Assembly: GCF_029168335.1 (NCBI RefSeq)
Contig: NZ_JARGYC010000010.1
Coordinates: 23,738 to 87,737, forward strand
Direction of reading: 5' to 3'
Length of the DNA stretch: 64,000 nt
Source of the DNA: Psychromarinibacter sediminicola
GTDB lineage: Bacteria > Pseudomonadota > Alphaproteobacteria > Rhodobacterales > Rhodobacteraceae
Shown here piece by piece: positions 9,135-19,949 of this stretch. Both the position numbers and the translations under genes were made by a program. Each line of letters begins with the position of its first letter. The stretch's first letter is position 1. Below the pieces are notes generated by a model that was not told the DNA's origin, did not search any database, and saw only the letters and a list, made by a program, of their open reading frames with translations.

Positions 9135-10112
9135 ATGGCCAAGGCAAAGACAAACACCGAGGACTACCTGCGGATGTACCGGCAGATGGTCCGCATCCGC
9201 ACCTTCGAGGACAACGCCAACCAGCTCTACCTGTCGGCCAAGATGCCGGGGCTGACGCATATGTATTCCGGCGAGGAAGCCGTCGCCGTCGGCATCTGCG
9301 AGGCGCTGACGGATGACGACCGCATCACCTCGACCCATCGCGGCCACGGCCACTGCGTCGCCAAGGGGGCCGAGTTCAGGGAGATGTTCTGCGAGCTTCT
9401 GGGCAAGGCCGAGGGCTATTGCCGCGGCAAGGGCGGCTCGATGCACATCGCCGACCAGAACCACGGCAACCTTGGCGCCAATGCCATCGTCGGCGGCTCG
9501 ATGGGCATCGCCACGGGCTCGGCGCTGCGGGCGAAACTGCAGGGCAAGGACGACGTCACCGTCTGCTTCTTCGGCGACGGCGCGACGGCGCAGGGGCTGT
9601 GGTACGAGGTGATGAACATGGCGGCGCTCTGGAAGCTGCCGGTGATCTACGCCTGCGAGAACAACGGCTACTCCGAGTACACGAAGACCGACGAGATCGC
9701 CGCCGGATCCATCATGGCCCGCGCCGAGGCGTTCGGCATCGAATCCCACCAGGTCGACGGGCAGGACGTGCTGGCCGTGAACGACCTGACCCGCAAGCTG
9801 GCCGAGCGCGCGCGCAAGGGCGAGGGCCCGTTCTTCATCGAGCTGATGACCTACCGCTACCACGGCCACCACGTCGGCGACATCAACCGCGAATACTACC
9901 GGTCCAAGGACGAGGAAAAGGACTGGAAGGAGAACCGCGACCCGATCATCCGGTTCCGCGGCTGGCTGGTCTCCGAGGGCATCGCCTCGGAAGACGAGAT
10001 CGAGGCGATGAACGCCGAGATCGAGACCGACGCCACAGAAGCCGTCGCCTATGCCGAGGCCGCCGCCTACCCGCCGGCCGAAGAGGTCGACATGCATGTC
10101 TACGCGGACTGA
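9135..10112 (+). CDS. acoA: TPP-dependent acetoin/2-oxoacid dehydrogenase E1, alpha subunit
   Basis: A 325-residue E1alpha subunit that decarboxylates or cleaves the substrate using thiamine diphosphate and passes the acyl group to lipoate. The TPP/Mg motif starts at GDGATAQG and ends at ENNGYS about 28 residues later. THRGHGHCVAKGAE and GKGGSMH are typical of AcoA and PdhA. It lies 19 bp after the M24 gene and 10 bp before E1beta. The complex could act on acetoin, on pyruvate or on a special 2-oxoacid made in this pathway; the surrounding SDRs leave this open, so the gene symbol refers to the family only. Confidence 0.88.
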   Translation: MAKAKTNTEDYLRMYRQMVRIRTFEDNANQLYLSAKMPGLTHMYSGEEAVAVGICEALTDDDRITSTHRGHGHCVAKGAEFREMFCELLGKAEGYCRGKGGSMHIADQNHGNLGANAIVGGSMGIATGSALRAKLQGKDDVTVCFFGDGATAQGLWYEVMNMAALWKLPVIYACENNGYSEYTKTDEIAAGSIMARAEAFGIESHQVDGQDVLAVNDLTRKLAERARKGEGPFFIELMTYRYHGHHVGDINREYYRSKDEEKDWKENRDPIIRFRGWLVSEGIASEDEIEAMNAEIETDATEAVAYAEAAAYPPAEEVDMHVYAD

Positions 10113-10122
10113 GGAGCGCAAA

Positions 10123-11118
10123 ATGCGAGAGATCACACTGTCCCAGGCCGTGAACGAGGCGCTGGCCGAGGAGATGCGCCGCGACGAGACGGTCTTCATC
10201 CTGGGCGAGGACGTCGCCGAGGCGGGCACGCCGTTCAAGGTGCTGTCCGGGCTGGTCGAGGAGTTCGGCACCGGCCGCGTGATCGACACGCCGATCTCGG
10301 AGCCCGGCTTCGTCGGCCTGGCGGTGGGCGCGGCGATGACCGGCGCGCGGCCGGTCGTCGATCTGATGTTCGGCGATTTCATCTACCTGGTGATGGACCA
10401 GCTCTGCAATCAGGCGGCGAAGCAGCATTACATGTCGGGCGGCAAGCTGACCGTGCCGATGGTGCTGCGCACGAACATGGGCGCGACCCGCCGCTCCGCC
10501 GCGCAGCATTCGCAGTCGCTGCAGGCGATCGTCGCGCATATCCCGGGGCTGAAAGTGGCGATGCCATCCTCGGCCTACGAGGCCAAGGGCCTGATGAAGA
10601 CCGCGATCCGCGACAACAACCCGGTCGTCATCTTCGAGGACAAGCTGATGTACCAGGACAAGGCGCCGGTGCCGGAGGAGGAGTACCTGATCCCGTTCGG
10701 CGAGGCGAAGGTGAAGCGCGAGGGGTCCGATATCACCCTGATCGGCACCTCCTCCATGGTGCAGATCGCCGAGAAGGCCGCCGACGCCCTGGCCGGAGAA
10801 GGCATCAGCGCCGAGGTGATCGACCCGCGCACCATCGTGCCGCTGGACGACAAGACGCTTCTGGACAGCGTCAGGAAGACCTCCCGCGCCATCGTCATCG
10901 ACGAGGGCCACCAGAGCTACGGCGTGACCGCCGAAATCGCCTCGCGCCTGAACGAGAAGGCATTCTACCATCTCGACGCGCCGGTCCTACGCATGGGCGC
11001 GATGGACGTGCCCGTGCCCTTCAGCCCCGCGCTCGAAGACCTGACTGTGCCGACCCCCGACCGCGTGGTCGAGAACGCCCGCAGGCTGTGCGGCGGAGAG
11101 ATGATCCATGCCGCATGA
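10123..11118 (+). CDS. acoB: TPP-dependent acetoin/2-oxoacid dehydrogenase E1, beta subunit
   Basis: A 331-residue E1beta subunit. It has the usual transketolase pyrimidine-binding domain (EEMRRDETVFILGEDV, then TPISEPGFVGLAVGAAM) and the C-terminal transketolase domain (IDPRTIVPLDDKTLL, VIDEGHQSYG). ATG at 10123 follows GAGGAGCGCAAA. The 3' end overlaps the next gene, the lipoyl-carrying E2, by 11 bp, so the subunits are translationally coupled. With the alpha subunit it makes the alpha2-beta2 first enzyme of the complex. Substrate is not determined. Confidence 0.88.
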   Translation: MREITLSQAVNEALAEEMRRDETVFILGEDVAEAGTPFKVLSGLVEEFGTGRVIDTPISEPGFVGLAVGAAMTGARPVVDLMFGDFIYLVMDQLCNQAAKQHYMSGGKLTVPMVLRTNMGATRRSAAQHSQSLQAIVAHIPGLKVAMPSSAYEAKGLMKTAIRDNNPVVIFEDKLMYQDKAPVPEEEYLIPFGEAKVKREGSDITLIGTSSMVQIAEKAADALAGEGISAEVIDPRTIVPLDDKTLLDSVRKTSRAIVIDEGHQSYGVTAEIASRLNEKAFYHLDAPVLRMGAMDVPVPFSPALEDLTVPTPDRVVENARRLCGGEMIHAA

Positions 11119-12400
11119 CGTGACGATGCCCCAGCTCGGCATGGCGCAGGACGCGGGGAAGATCGTGTCCTGGTTCAAGGCGCCGGGCGATGCTGTCGCC
11201 AAGGGCGACGCGCTGTTCGAGGTCGAGACCGACAAGGCCACCATGGAGGTCGAGGCACAGGCGGCGGGTTTTCTCACCGGCGTCACGGCGGCCGCGGGCG
11301 AGGACGTGCCGGTGGGCACGGTGATCGCCCGGATTTCCGACAGCGCGGAGGACGACAGCCCCGCACCCGTCACCGACGTGCCCGAAGAGGCCCCGGCGTC
11401 CGGCGATCTGCCCGAGGGCCACGCCGTGACGATGCCGCAGCTTGGCATGGCGCAGGATACCGGCCAGCTGGTCAGCTGGCTGAAGGCCCCCGGCGACGCC
11501 GTGGCCGCCTCCGACATCCTGTTCGAGGTGGAGACCGACAAGAGCACGATGGAGGTCGAGGCGGGCTGCGACGGCTTCCTCGCGGCGACGCTGGCCGAGG
11601 CCGGCGAAGACGTGCCCGTGGGCGACCCGGTGGCGATCATCAGCGCCGACAAGCCCGCCGCGCCCGTCGCCCGCTCTGCCCGCGACACGCCGGCGCCGAC
11701 CGCCGAGCCTGCCGCGCCCGGTGACGCGCTGCCCGTCCCGAAGACGGAAAAGCGCCCTGCCCCAGCGTCCGGTCCCGCCGCGCCGCCGCGCAGCGACGGC
11801 CGCATCCTCGCCTCGCCCAAGGCGCGGCGGCTGGCGCTGGAACAGGGGCTCGATCTTCGGCGGCTGGTCGACGCCGGCCATGAACAGCCCTACCACGTCC
11901 GCGATCTGGAGGCGCTGAAGGCGCTTCCCTCCGCCGCGCCGGCGCCTCAGGGTCCGGCGTCCGGCCGCCGCCTCACCGCCGAAACCGCGACGGACGGCCT
12001 GCCCGACTTCGTCGCCTGGGCCGCCGAGGCACACGGCCTCGACGATGCCGACGCGATCCTGGCAGGCCTCGCCGCCGCTTCGCTGCCCGAACCGGGCGCG
12101 GTGGCGGTGGAACGGCACGGCAAATCCACCGTCTTCGCCACGCCGGCCGGCCGGGCCCTGTCGCAGGTCGCCGCGACAGAGGACGCCCCGGCGCTCACGC
12201 TCCGCGACCTGCGCGGCAGCCCGCTGCGCACCGTCGAGATGGGCGGCGAGGCGACCCCCGTCCTGACGCTGTCCACCAACGGGGACGGCCTGATCATCAC
12301 GCTGGAATGCAGCCCCGCGCATCTCGACGCGACGGCGGCGATCCGGCTTCTTTCCGACTTCGCGGGCCGGGTGGAGCAGCCGCTCCGCCACCTGCTCTGA
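11108..12400 (+). CDS. E2-type subunit with two lipoyl domains and a degenerate catalytic domain
   Basis: A 430-residue acyl-carrier subunit. It holds two tandem lipoyl domains, each with MPQLGMAQD and the lipoylation motif ETDK (Lys43 and Lys145). A Pro/Ala-rich linker follows, then a peripheral-subunit-binding domain (GRILASPKARRLALEQG, about residues 228-270). The last 80 residues look like the end of an E2 acyltransferase domain (RLLSDFAGRVEQPLRHLL), but the HRxxDG active-site motif is absent and replaced by SPAHLDATAA. The front part of that domain is also shortened. A separate catalytic E2 lies at 13,850, so this protein probably acts as swinging-arm carrier and scaffold only. No E3 gene is in the window. 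Confidence 0.82.
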   Translation: MPHDVTMPQLGMAQDAGKIVSWFKAPGDAVAKGDALFEVETDKATMEVEAQAAGFLTGVTAAAGEDVPVGTVIARISDSAEDDSPAPVTDVPEEAPASGDLPEGHAVTMPQLGMAQDTGQLVSWLKAPGDAVAASDILFEVETDKSTMEVEAGCDGFLAATLAEAGEDVPVGDPVAIISADKPAAPVARSARDTPAPTAEPAAPGDALPVPKTEKRPAPASGPAAPPRSDGRILASPKARRLALEQGLDLRRLVDAGHEQPYHVRDLEALKALPSAAPAPQGPASGRRLTAETATDGLPDFVAWAAEAHGLDDADAILAGLAAASLPEPGAVAVERHGKSTVFATPAGRALSQVAATEDAPALTLRDLRGSPLRTVEMGGEATPVLTLSTNGDGLIITLECSPAHLDATAAIRLLSDFAGRVEQPLRHLL

Positions 12401-12415
12401 CATCCAGGGACCGAC

Positions 12416-13840
<1,425 letters not shown>

Positions 13841-13849
13841 GGCGAGGAC

Positions 13850-14725
13850 ATGACAGAGATCACCGCCAGCCCCTCCACCCGGCGCCTCGCGCGGGAGAAG
13901 GGCGTGGACATCGAGACGCTCGCCGAGCGGCTCGGCCGCACCACCATCGGCCCCGAGGACATCTCCGGCGGCGCCCCGGCCCCGGCCGCCGGCGACACCT
14001 CCTACTGGGAGGTCGACCACGGCCTTTACGGCCCGGTCACCGAGGAGCCCACGAGCCGGTTCGCGCAGGTGGCCGCGAGGAACCTCGCCGCCGCGCAGGC
14101 GCTGATCCCGGCCGTCACGCATCACGACCGGGCCGATGTCGGCGCCATCGAGCGTCTGCGCGAGGCGTGGAAGGCGGAAGCCCGGCAGCGCGGCGTCCGG
14201 CTCACCGCGCTGGCCTTCCACGTGGCCGCCCTCGCCCGCGCCCTGCGCGCCTTCCCGCGTTTCAACGCCTCGCTGTCCGCGGACGGCGAAACGCTCATTC
14301 TCAAGGACTACGTGCATGTCGGGATTGCCGTGGACACGCCCCACGGGCTGATGGTGCCGGTGATCCGCGAGGCCGACCGCAAGGGCCTATGGCAGATCGC
14401 GGCCCAGATCGCCGGCCTCGCCGCCCGCGCCCAGGCGCGCAAGATCGGCCCCGACGAGATGGGCGGTGCCTCGATGACCATCACCAATCTCGGCGGGATC
14501 GGCGGCACGGCCTTCACGCCCATCGTCAACCCGCCCGAGGTGGCCATCCTCGGCATCACCCGAACCGAGACCGTGACCGTCTGGGACGGAGACACGCCGC
14601 GCCCGGTGCCGATGGTTCCCCTGGACCTGACCTACGACCACCGCGTCATCAATGGCGCCGATGCCGCGCGCTTCCTGGCCCACTATTCGGGTTTGATCGC
14701 CGACCCCCGCAACATGCTGATTTGA
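13850..14725 (+). CDS. E2 acyltransferase catalytic subunit lacking lipoyl domains
   Basis: A 291-residue protein that starts directly with a peripheral-subunit-binding domain (SPSTRRLAREKGVD, about residues 7-45). It continues into a full 2-oxoacid dehydrogenase acyltransferase domain. Catalytic His264 lies in YDHRVINGADAARF; Asn268 stands where many E2s have Asp, a natural variant in some E2p enzymes. No lipoyl domain is present, so the lipoyl arm must come in trans from the 430-residue subunit encoded at 11,108. The gene ends the rightward operon and faces hypE across a 132-bp convergent gap. Confidence 0.87.
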   Translation: MTEITASPSTRRLAREKGVDIETLAERLGRTTIGPEDISGGAPAPAAGDTSYWEVDHGLYGPVTEEPTSRFAQVAARNLAAAQALIPAVTHHDRADVGAIERLREAWKAEARQRGVRLTALAFHVAALARALRAFPRFNASLSADGETLILKDYVHVGIAVDTPHGLMVPVIREADRKGLWQIAAQIAGLAARAQARKIGPDEMGGASMTITNLGGIGGTAFTPIVNPPEVAILGITRTETVTVWDGDTPRPVPMVPLDLTYDHRVINGADAARFLAHYSGLIADPRNMLI

Positions 14726-14814
14726 TAGGCCCGCCCCGGATCGGCAAAGTCTCGGCGGCACCGTCACCTTCGCCGGGCGGCGAGCAAGGCGGCGGGACGG
14801 TGGCAGTCTTCCTG

Positions 14815-14847
14815 TGCCGCTCCGAACGACCGCACGCCGGAGCGGCA
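14815..14847. terminator. Hairpin between convergent operons
   Basis: TGCCGCTCCG (14815-14824) and CGGAGCGGCA (14838-14847) form a perfect 10-bp stem with a 13-nt loop in the gap between the E2 gene and hypE. It lacks a clear T-run on either strand, so factor-independent termination is uncertain. Its place between converging units suggests a shared 3' end. Confidence 0.45.
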
Positions 14848-14857
14848 GACCGAGCGG

Positions 14858-15901
14858 CTAGCAGATGCGCGGCAATTGCTCGCCCACGAGCATGTCCACG
14901 ATGCGCGTTCCGCCGAACGCCGTCTTCGTCACCACCGGGATCCGACCGGCCGTGACCGCTCGGCCGACGACGGCCGCGCCTTCGCCCTCCGGGCGCGCGC
15001 GCATGGCGGCCAGCGCCGCCTCGGCCTGCGCCTCGGGCACGAAGAGCACCGCCCGCCCCTCGTTCGCCAGGTACAGCGGGTCGAGCCCCAGGATCTCGCA
15101 CATGCCGCGCACCTCGGGCCGGATCGGCAGCGCCTCGTCGCTCAGTTCCACCGTGACGCCGGCCTCCGCCGCCATCTCGTTCAGGGCCGAGGCCAGCCCG
15201 CCGCGCGTCAGGTCCCGTGCCGCCCGCATGCCGGGCGCGGCGGCGATCACGTCCTCCATCAGGTGACCGAGCGCCGCGCAGTCGCTTTCGATCGGCGTCG
15301 ACAGCGCGAGGTCGCCGCGCGCGGCCAGGATCGTCGCGCCGTGGTCTCCCAGGACACCGTTCACGATCGCCACGTCTCCCGGCCGGATGTTCACCGCTGC
15401 GATATCGCGGCCCGGCGGAATCGCCCCCACGCCCGAGGTCGTCACGAAGAGCGTGTCGCAGCCGCCCTTCTCCACCACCTTGGTGTCGCCGGTCACGATG
15501 CGCACCCCCGCCGCCTCGGCCTCGGCCGCCATGGTGGCCGCGATCCGGCGCAACAGCGCGATCTCGCAGCCCTCCTCGATGATGAAGGAGGCCGACAGCC
15601 ACAGCGGCCGCGCGCCCCCGACGGCAAGGTCGTTGACGGTGCCGCAGACCGCGAGCTTGCCGATATCGCCGCCGGGAAACTCCACCGGCGTCACGACGTA
15701 GCCGTCGGTGGTGAAGGCCAGCTGCGCGCCGGCTTCCTGCAGCGCCTCGGAGGTCAGCCGTGCCTGGTCCTCGCGGCCGGGCGGCCGGAACACGTCGGTG
15801 AACACCTCCTCGATCAGGTCGCGCATCGCCCGGCCGCCGCCGCCATGGGCCAGCGTCACCCGGTCGCCGCGCAGCCGCGACACCCGCGTCGTCATGTTCA
15901 T
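14858..15901 (-). CDS. hypE: Hydrogenase maturation protein HypE (carbamoyl dehydratase)
   Basis: A 347-residue PurM-like protein that dehydrates the C-terminal thiocarbamate, supplied by HypF, to thiocyanate as the source of the cyanide ligands of the NiFe centre. It shows the N-terminal LAHGGGGRAMRDLI, GDTKVVEKG and the obligatory C-terminal PRIC, whose final Cys carries the carbamoyl group. The ATG at 15901 overlaps the hypD stop (ATGA). It is the last gene of the hydrogenase cluster on this side. Identification is very secure. Confidence 0.97.
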   Translation of the reverse strand: MNMTTRVSRLRGDRVTLAHGGGGRAMRDLIEEVFTDVFRPPGREDQARLTSEALQEAGAQLAFTTDGYVVTPVEFPGGDIGKLAVCGTVNDLAVGGARPLWLSASFIIEEGCEIALLRRIAATMAAEAEAAGVRIVTGDTKVVEKGGCDTLFVTTSGVGAIPPGRDIAAVNIRPGDVAIVNGVLGDHGATILAARGDLALSTPIESDCAALGHLMEDVIAAAPGMRAARDLTRGGLASALNEMAAEAGVTVELSDEALPIRPEVRGMCEILGLDPLYLANEGRAVLFVPEAQAEAALAAMRARPEGEGAAVVGRAVTAGRIPVVTKTAFGGTRIVDMLVGEQLPRIC

Positions 15902-17040
15902 GCCATCTCCTCCACGGCGCGGGCGCCGCCATAGGTCCAGTAGGCCGCACAGGCCCCCTCGGAGGACACCATCAGCGCCCCCAGCGGCGTGTCCGGCGTA
16001 CATCCGCGCCCGAATTGCGGGCACTCGGTGGGCTTCATCCGGCCCGTCATGACGGCGCCGCAGCCGCAGCCTTCCGGCTCTTCCGTCACGCGCGGCCCGG
16101 CGGCATAACCGATGCCGAATTTCTCTTCCGCGTCAAAGGCTTTGTAGGCATCCCTGATGCGCAGTCCGCTGGCGTCGATCTCGCCCAGGCCGCGCCACTC
16201 GAAGCTCGGCCGCGCCTCGTAGACATCCGCGATGGCCGCCAGGCTCACCGGATTGCCATGTTCCGGCACCACGCGGGCATACTGGTTCTCGACCGACGCC
16301 CGCCCGTCGCGGATCTGTTCCAGCACCATCAGCACCGACTGCAGCAGATCCAGCGGTTCGAACCCCGCTACGACGAGCGGCTTGCCGTAGTCCTCCGCGA
16401 TGAAGTCGTAGGGGTGCGTGCCGATCACCATCGACACGTGGCCGGGCCCGACGAAGCCGTCCAGCACCATATGCGGGTCGTCCAGCAGGGCGCGGATCGG
16501 CGGCGGCACTGTAATATGGTTGCAGAACACGCTGAAATTGCTCAATTCCTCCCGCGCGGCCTGCTGGATCGACAGGGCCGTCGACGGCGTGGTCGTCTCG
16601 AAGCCCAGCCCGAAGAACACCACCTCGCGTCCCGGGTTGCGCCGCGCCAGTTCGACCGCATCGAGCGGCGAATAGACCATCCGGATATCCGCCCCGTCGG
16701 CCTTGGCTTGCAGCAGCGACTTCTTCGTGCCCGGCACCCGCATCGCATCGCCGAAGGTGCAGAAGATCACGCCGGGCCGCTCGGCGATCTCGACGCATTC
16801 GTCCACCCGCGCCATCGGCAGCACGCAGACCGGGCAGCCGGGGCCATGGATGAACTCGATGCCCCCGGGCGTCAGCTTGTCGAGGCCGTAGCGGAAGATC
16901 GCATGGGTGTGCCCGCCGCAGATCTCCATGATCCGCACCGGGTTTTCGGCGGTGGCCCCGATCTCGCCAGTCACCCGGGCGATCGCGGCCAGAACCCTCT
17001 TGGCCGCCTTCGGGTCTCTGAACTCTTCCACGTATCTCAT
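15898..17040 (-). CDS. hypD: Hydrogenase maturation protein HypD (Fe-S scaffold)
   Basis: A 380-residue iron-sulfur protein that, with HypC, holds the Fe(CN)2CO unit during cofactor assembly. Visible signatures are MEICGGHTHAIFRYG, HGPGCPVCVLP, GFETTTPSTA and a Cys-rich C-terminal part (GCGCGAV, CPQFGRGCTPDTPLGACMV-like) for the 4Fe-4S cluster. It overlaps hypE by 4 bp and hypC by 4 bp, so the three are coupled. Length is standard. Confidence 0.97.
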   Translation of the reverse strand: MRYVEEFRDPKAAKRVLAAIARVTGEIGATAENPVRIMEICGGHTHAIFRYGLDKLTPGGIEFIHGPGCPVCVLPMARVDECVEIAERPGVIFCTFGDAMRVPGTKKSLLQAKADGADIRMVYSPLDAVELARRNPGREVVFFGLGFETTTPSTALSIQQAAREELSNFSVFCNHITVPPPIRALLDDPHMVLDGFVGPGHVSMVIGTHPYDFIAEDYGKPLVVAGFEPLDLLQSVLMVLEQIRDGRASVENQYARVVPEHGNPVSLAAIADVYEARPSFEWRGLGEIDASGLRIRDAYKAFDAEEKFGIGYAAGPRVTEEPEGCGCGAVMTGRMKPTECPQFGRGCTPDTPLGALMVSSEGACAAYWTYGGARAVEEMA

Positions 17041-17324
17041 TGTTCAGCCAACGCTTTCGCGCCCTCCGCTATCTGTTCCAGCGCCTCCTGCGCCTCGCCC
17101 AGCCCGCGCAGCGCCTCCAGTGTCTCCGCTGCCTCGTCCTCGTCGATCACGGCCATCGCGAAGCCGACGTGGATCAGCACCCATGCCCCCACCAGGTCGT
17201 CCAGCGCCGCGCCGGCCACGCAGGCCACGTTCACCTCGCGCCGCACGCCCGAGACGTCGGCCATCGCCATCAGCCGCGCCGCATCCGTGATCTCCACGAT
17301 CCGGCCGGGAATACCCAGACACAT
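17037..17324 (-). CDS. hypC: Hydrogenase maturation chaperone HypC
   Basis: A 95-residue chaperone starting with the diagnostic MCLGIPGRI, in which Cys2 binds iron. It shuttles the Fe(CN)2CO moiety between HypD and the hydrogenase large-subunit precursor. GAWVLIHVGFAMAVIDEDEA is the conserved second half. The C-terminal tail (about 20 residues, Glu/Ala-rich helix) is somewhat longer than in E. coli HypC. It follows hupR by 1 bp and overlaps hypD. A second member of the family, HupF, is encoded at 22,831. Confidence 0.96.
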   Translation of the reverse strand: MCLGIPGRIVEITDAARLMAMADVSGVRREVNVACVAGAALDDLVGAWVLIHVGFAMAVIDEDEAAETLEALRGLGEAQEALEQIAEGAKALAEQ

Positions 17325-17325
17325 G

Positions 17326-18792
17326 TCACTCCTCCTCCGATACGGCCGCGTGCGGCTCGATCCCGTAGCGGTCGAGCTTGGCGCGCAGGCCCACGCGGCT
17401 CAGCCCCAGCTCGGCCGCCGCCTTCGACTTGTTCCATTTCAGACGGGTCAGCGTCTCGCCGAGAATCCGCATCTCCATCAGCTCCACCCGCTCCTTCAGC
17501 GTGCCTTCCAGCTGGCACAGGTCCCCCGCCACCGGCGTCGCGCCCTGCGGGCCGGCCTGCAGGATGTGGCGCGAGATCAACTCGGGCCCCAGCGTCATGT
17601 CCTGCGCCAGGATCAGCATCCGCGTCACCTCGTTGCGCAGCTCCGGCAGGTTGCCCGGCCAGCCATAGGCCTCCAGGAACTCCAGCGCCGGCTTCGACAG
17701 CCCGCGCACCGGCTTGCCATGCTCCTGCGCCGCGTCGTGCAGGAAGCGCTCGGCCAGGATCGCCACGTCGCCGCGCCGCGCCCGCACCGGCGGCACTTGC
17801 AGCTCGCCCACCGCGAGCGCATGGAACAGGTCCGACCGGAAGCCGCCCTCGGCCATCTTCGCCCGCAGGTCGCCATGCGCCCCGGTCAGCAGCCGCGCGG
17901 CGGAACTCATCGTCTCGTGGCCGCCGACCGGCTGGAACGCCCCCTCCTGCGCCACGCGCAAGAGCGCGATCTGCATCGCGTCCGACAGCGCGTCGATCCC
18001 GTTCAGGAACAGCGTGCCCCGGTCGGCCTTCTGCAGAAGCCCCACCTTGCTCTGCACCATGCCCGGCACCGCCCCGCGCTTCATGCCGAACAGCTCCGCC
18101 GCGATCACGTCGTCCGACAGCCCGGCGCAGTTCAGTTCGAAGAACGGCCGGTCCGCCCGCAGCGAGCCATAGTGCATCGCCCGCGCCAGTTCGGTCTTGC
18201 CGGTGCCCGGCTCGCCCGTGATCAGCACCGGGACATCGAAGCTCGCGTAGTGCCGCGCCAGCCCGATGGTGGCGTTCAGCGGCGAATTCGCCCCGCGCAG
18301 GACGTTGTCGAAGCCCAGCCCCGCCTGCGCGATACGGCGGCGCTCTTCCAGCTTGGCGCTCGCCGTCGTCCCCAGGTAACGCATCTCCATCGTGACGCGC
18401 TCGTGATCACGGGCCAGCGAAAAAAGCCGCGCGGCGTTGCGCACGGCCATCAACAGCTGGTCGGGATGCCAGGGCTTGGTGATGAACTGGTAGATGCCGG
18501 CGTCGTTGATCGCCTGGATCATGTCGTTCGTCTCGGTGTAGCCGGTGACGATGATCCGCACCGTCTCCGGCCAGCGGTCGCGGACCTCGGTCAGAAGCTC
18601 GATGCCGGTCTTCTCCGGCATCCGCTGGTCCGAGACGACGACCTGCACCCAGTGCTCCTCCATCAGCCGCCACGCCGCGGCGGCGTCCGCGGCCTCCAGC
18701 ACGGTGAAGTCGTCCTCCAGCGCCATCCGCATCGCGGCGACCGAATGCGGCTCGTCGTCGACGATCAGGACGGTGGGCAGCGTCTCGGCCAT
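17326..18792 (-). CDS. hupR: Hydrogenase response regulator HupR (NtrC family)
   Basis: A 488-residue response regulator that controls hupSL. Domains: receiver with phospho-acceptor Asp55 (VVVSDQRMP) and Lys106; AAA+ domain with Walker [10 protein letters not shown] (193-201) and Walker B LFLNGID (261-267); Fis-type HTH at the C-terminus ([20 protein letters not shown]). The sigma-54 contact loop that normally reads GAFTGA is here GAVPGM (240-245), which agrees with R. capsulatus HupR, known to work with sigma-70 polymerase and to activate when unphosphorylated. The partner kinase HupT is encoded at 32,821. It lies between hypB and hypC exactly as in R. capsulatus. Confidence 0.95.
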   Translation of the reverse strand: MAETLPTVLIVDDEPHSVAAMRMALEDDFTVLEAADAAAAWRLMEEHWVQVVVSDQRMPEKTGIELLTEVRDRWPETVRIIVTGYTETNDMIQAINDAGIYQFITKPWHPDQLLMAVRNAARLFSLARDHERVTMEMRYLGTTASAKLEERRRIAQAGLGFDNVLRGANSPLNATIGLARHYASFDVPVLITGEPGTGKTELARAMHYGSLRADRPFFELNCAGLSDDVIAAELFGMKRGAVPGMVQSKVGLLQKADRGTLFLNGIDALSDAMQIALLRVAQEGAFQPVGGHETMSSAARLLTGAHGDLRAKMAEGGFRSDLFHALAVGELQVPPVRARRGDVAILAERFLHDAAQEHGKPVRGLSKPALEFLEAYGWPGNLPELRNEVTRMLILAQDMTLGPELISRHILQAGPQGATPVAGDLCQLEGTLKERVELMEMRILGETLTRLKWNKSKAAAELGLSRVGLRAKLDRYGIEPHAAVSEEE

Positions 18793-19608
18793 CTACTCGG
18801 CCGCCTCGGGCGCCCGCTTGGCGGCCGCCTGCGCCCGCAGCCAGCCGATCCAGTCGCCCAGCCCCTCGCCGGTGCGCGCCGACAGGCGGATCACCTCGAT
18901 CCCCGGGTTCACCCGCTTTAGGTTCGCCTCGTAAAGGTCCAGATCGACATCACAATGCGGCGCCAGGTCGACCTTGTTCAGCAGCGCCAGCCGCGCGGCG
19001 GTAAACATGTCGGGATACTTCAGCGGCTTGTCCTCGCCCTCGGTGACGGACAGGATCGCCACCTTGGCATCCTCGCCCAGATCGAAGGCCGCCGGGCAGA
19101 CGAGGTTGCCGACATTCTCGATGAACAGCGTCGTGCCCGCGCCGACCTCCAGGTGATCCAGCGCGTGTCCCACCATGTGCCCGTCGAGGTGACAGCCCTT
19201 GCCGGTATTCACCTGCACCGCCGGGGCGCCCGTCTCGCGGATGCGGTCGGCGTCGTTGGTGGTCTGCTGGTCGCCCTCGATGACGGCCACGGGGCCCTCC
19301 ATCGCCCGGATCGTGGCGCACAAGAGCGTGGTCTTGCCGGAGCCCGGCGACGACACGAGGTTCACCGCGTAAGTCCCCAGCGCAGCGAGCCTTTCCCGGT
19401 TCGCCGCCGCGAAGCGATCGTTCTCCGACAGGATGCCCGTCTCGATCTCGACCAGCCGCTCCTGGCTCATCCCGCCGACCTCGACACCCGCGGCGCCCCG
19501 GCCGAAATGGATATCGTGGCCGTGGTGATGATGATGATGGTGGTGAGACCCATGGTCGTGGCCATGCCCCTCGACCGCCGCGTCTCCGCATCCGCAAACC
19601 GTACACAT
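18793..19608 (-). CDS. hypB: Hydrogenase nickel incorporation GTPase HypB
   Basis: A 271-residue G3E-family GTPase that inserts nickel into the large subunit together with HypA. The N-terminus is MCTVCGCG (the CxxCGC nickel site), followed by a histidine run ([17 protein letters not shown]) that would store or buffer nickel. P-loop [20 protein letters not shown] and NKVDL follow. The ATG at 19608 was chosen because it opens the conserved Cys motif; it overlaps the hypA stop (TGATG). Upstream in-frame codons would add unconserved sequence. Confidence 0.97.
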   Translation of the reverse strand: MCTVCGCGDAAVEGHGHDHGSHHHHHHHHGHDIHFGRGAAGVEVGGMSQERLVEIETGILSENDRFAAANRERLAALGTYAVNLVSSPGSGKTTLLCATIRAMEGPVAVIEGDQQTTNDADRIRETGAPAVQVNTGKGCHLDGHMVGHALDHLEVGAGTTLFIENVGNLVCPAAFDLGEDAKVAILSVTEGEDKPLKYPDMFTAARLALLNKVDLAPHCDVDLDLYEANLKRVNPGIEVIRLSARTGEGLGDWIGWLRAQAAAKRAPEAAE

Positions 19609-19949
19609 CAGACCACCTCCATATCCCTGATCCGCATCTCGTCGCCGCCCTCCGGCATCAGCCTGCCGCCGCCACAGTCGGGGCACGGGTCCAGCCGGTC
19701 GGCGATCTCCACCTGTTTCATGCAGTCGTAGCACAGCGCGACGCCCGGCAGGTCGATCATCTCCAGCGCCGCGCCCTCGGCCTTGGACCCCTTCATCACG
19801 ATGTCCCAGGCGAAGGACAGCGCGTGTTTCTCGACCCCGGCAAAGCGCCCGATCTCCAGCCGCACCCGCGTCACCCGCGCGATCCCGTCCGAGGCCGCGG
19901 CCCGCTCCACCACACGGCGGATCCCCTCGCAGAGCGACATCTCATGCAT
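19608..19949 (-). CDS. hypA: Hydrogenase nickel-insertion protein HypA
   Basis: A 113-residue nickel and zinc protein beginning [10 protein letters not shown], where His2 is the nickel ligand. The zinc site is formed by the pairs CYDC and CPDC (about residues 73-92). It delivers nickel with HypB. The start overlaps hupK by 8 bp and the stop overlaps the hypB start. Length and motifs are standard. Confidence 0.97.
   Translation of the reverse strand: MHEMSLCEGIRRVVERAAASDGIARVTRVRLEIGRFAGVEKHALSFAWDIVMKGSKAEGAALEMIDLPGVALCYDCMKQVEIADRLDPCPDCGGGRLMPEGGDEMRIRDMEVV

Noticed and set aside
14640..14660. Loss of activity of the catalytic E2 because of HRVING instead of HRVIDG
   Set aside because: Asn at this place is found in natural active E2 enzymes, so it is not evidence of inactivity.
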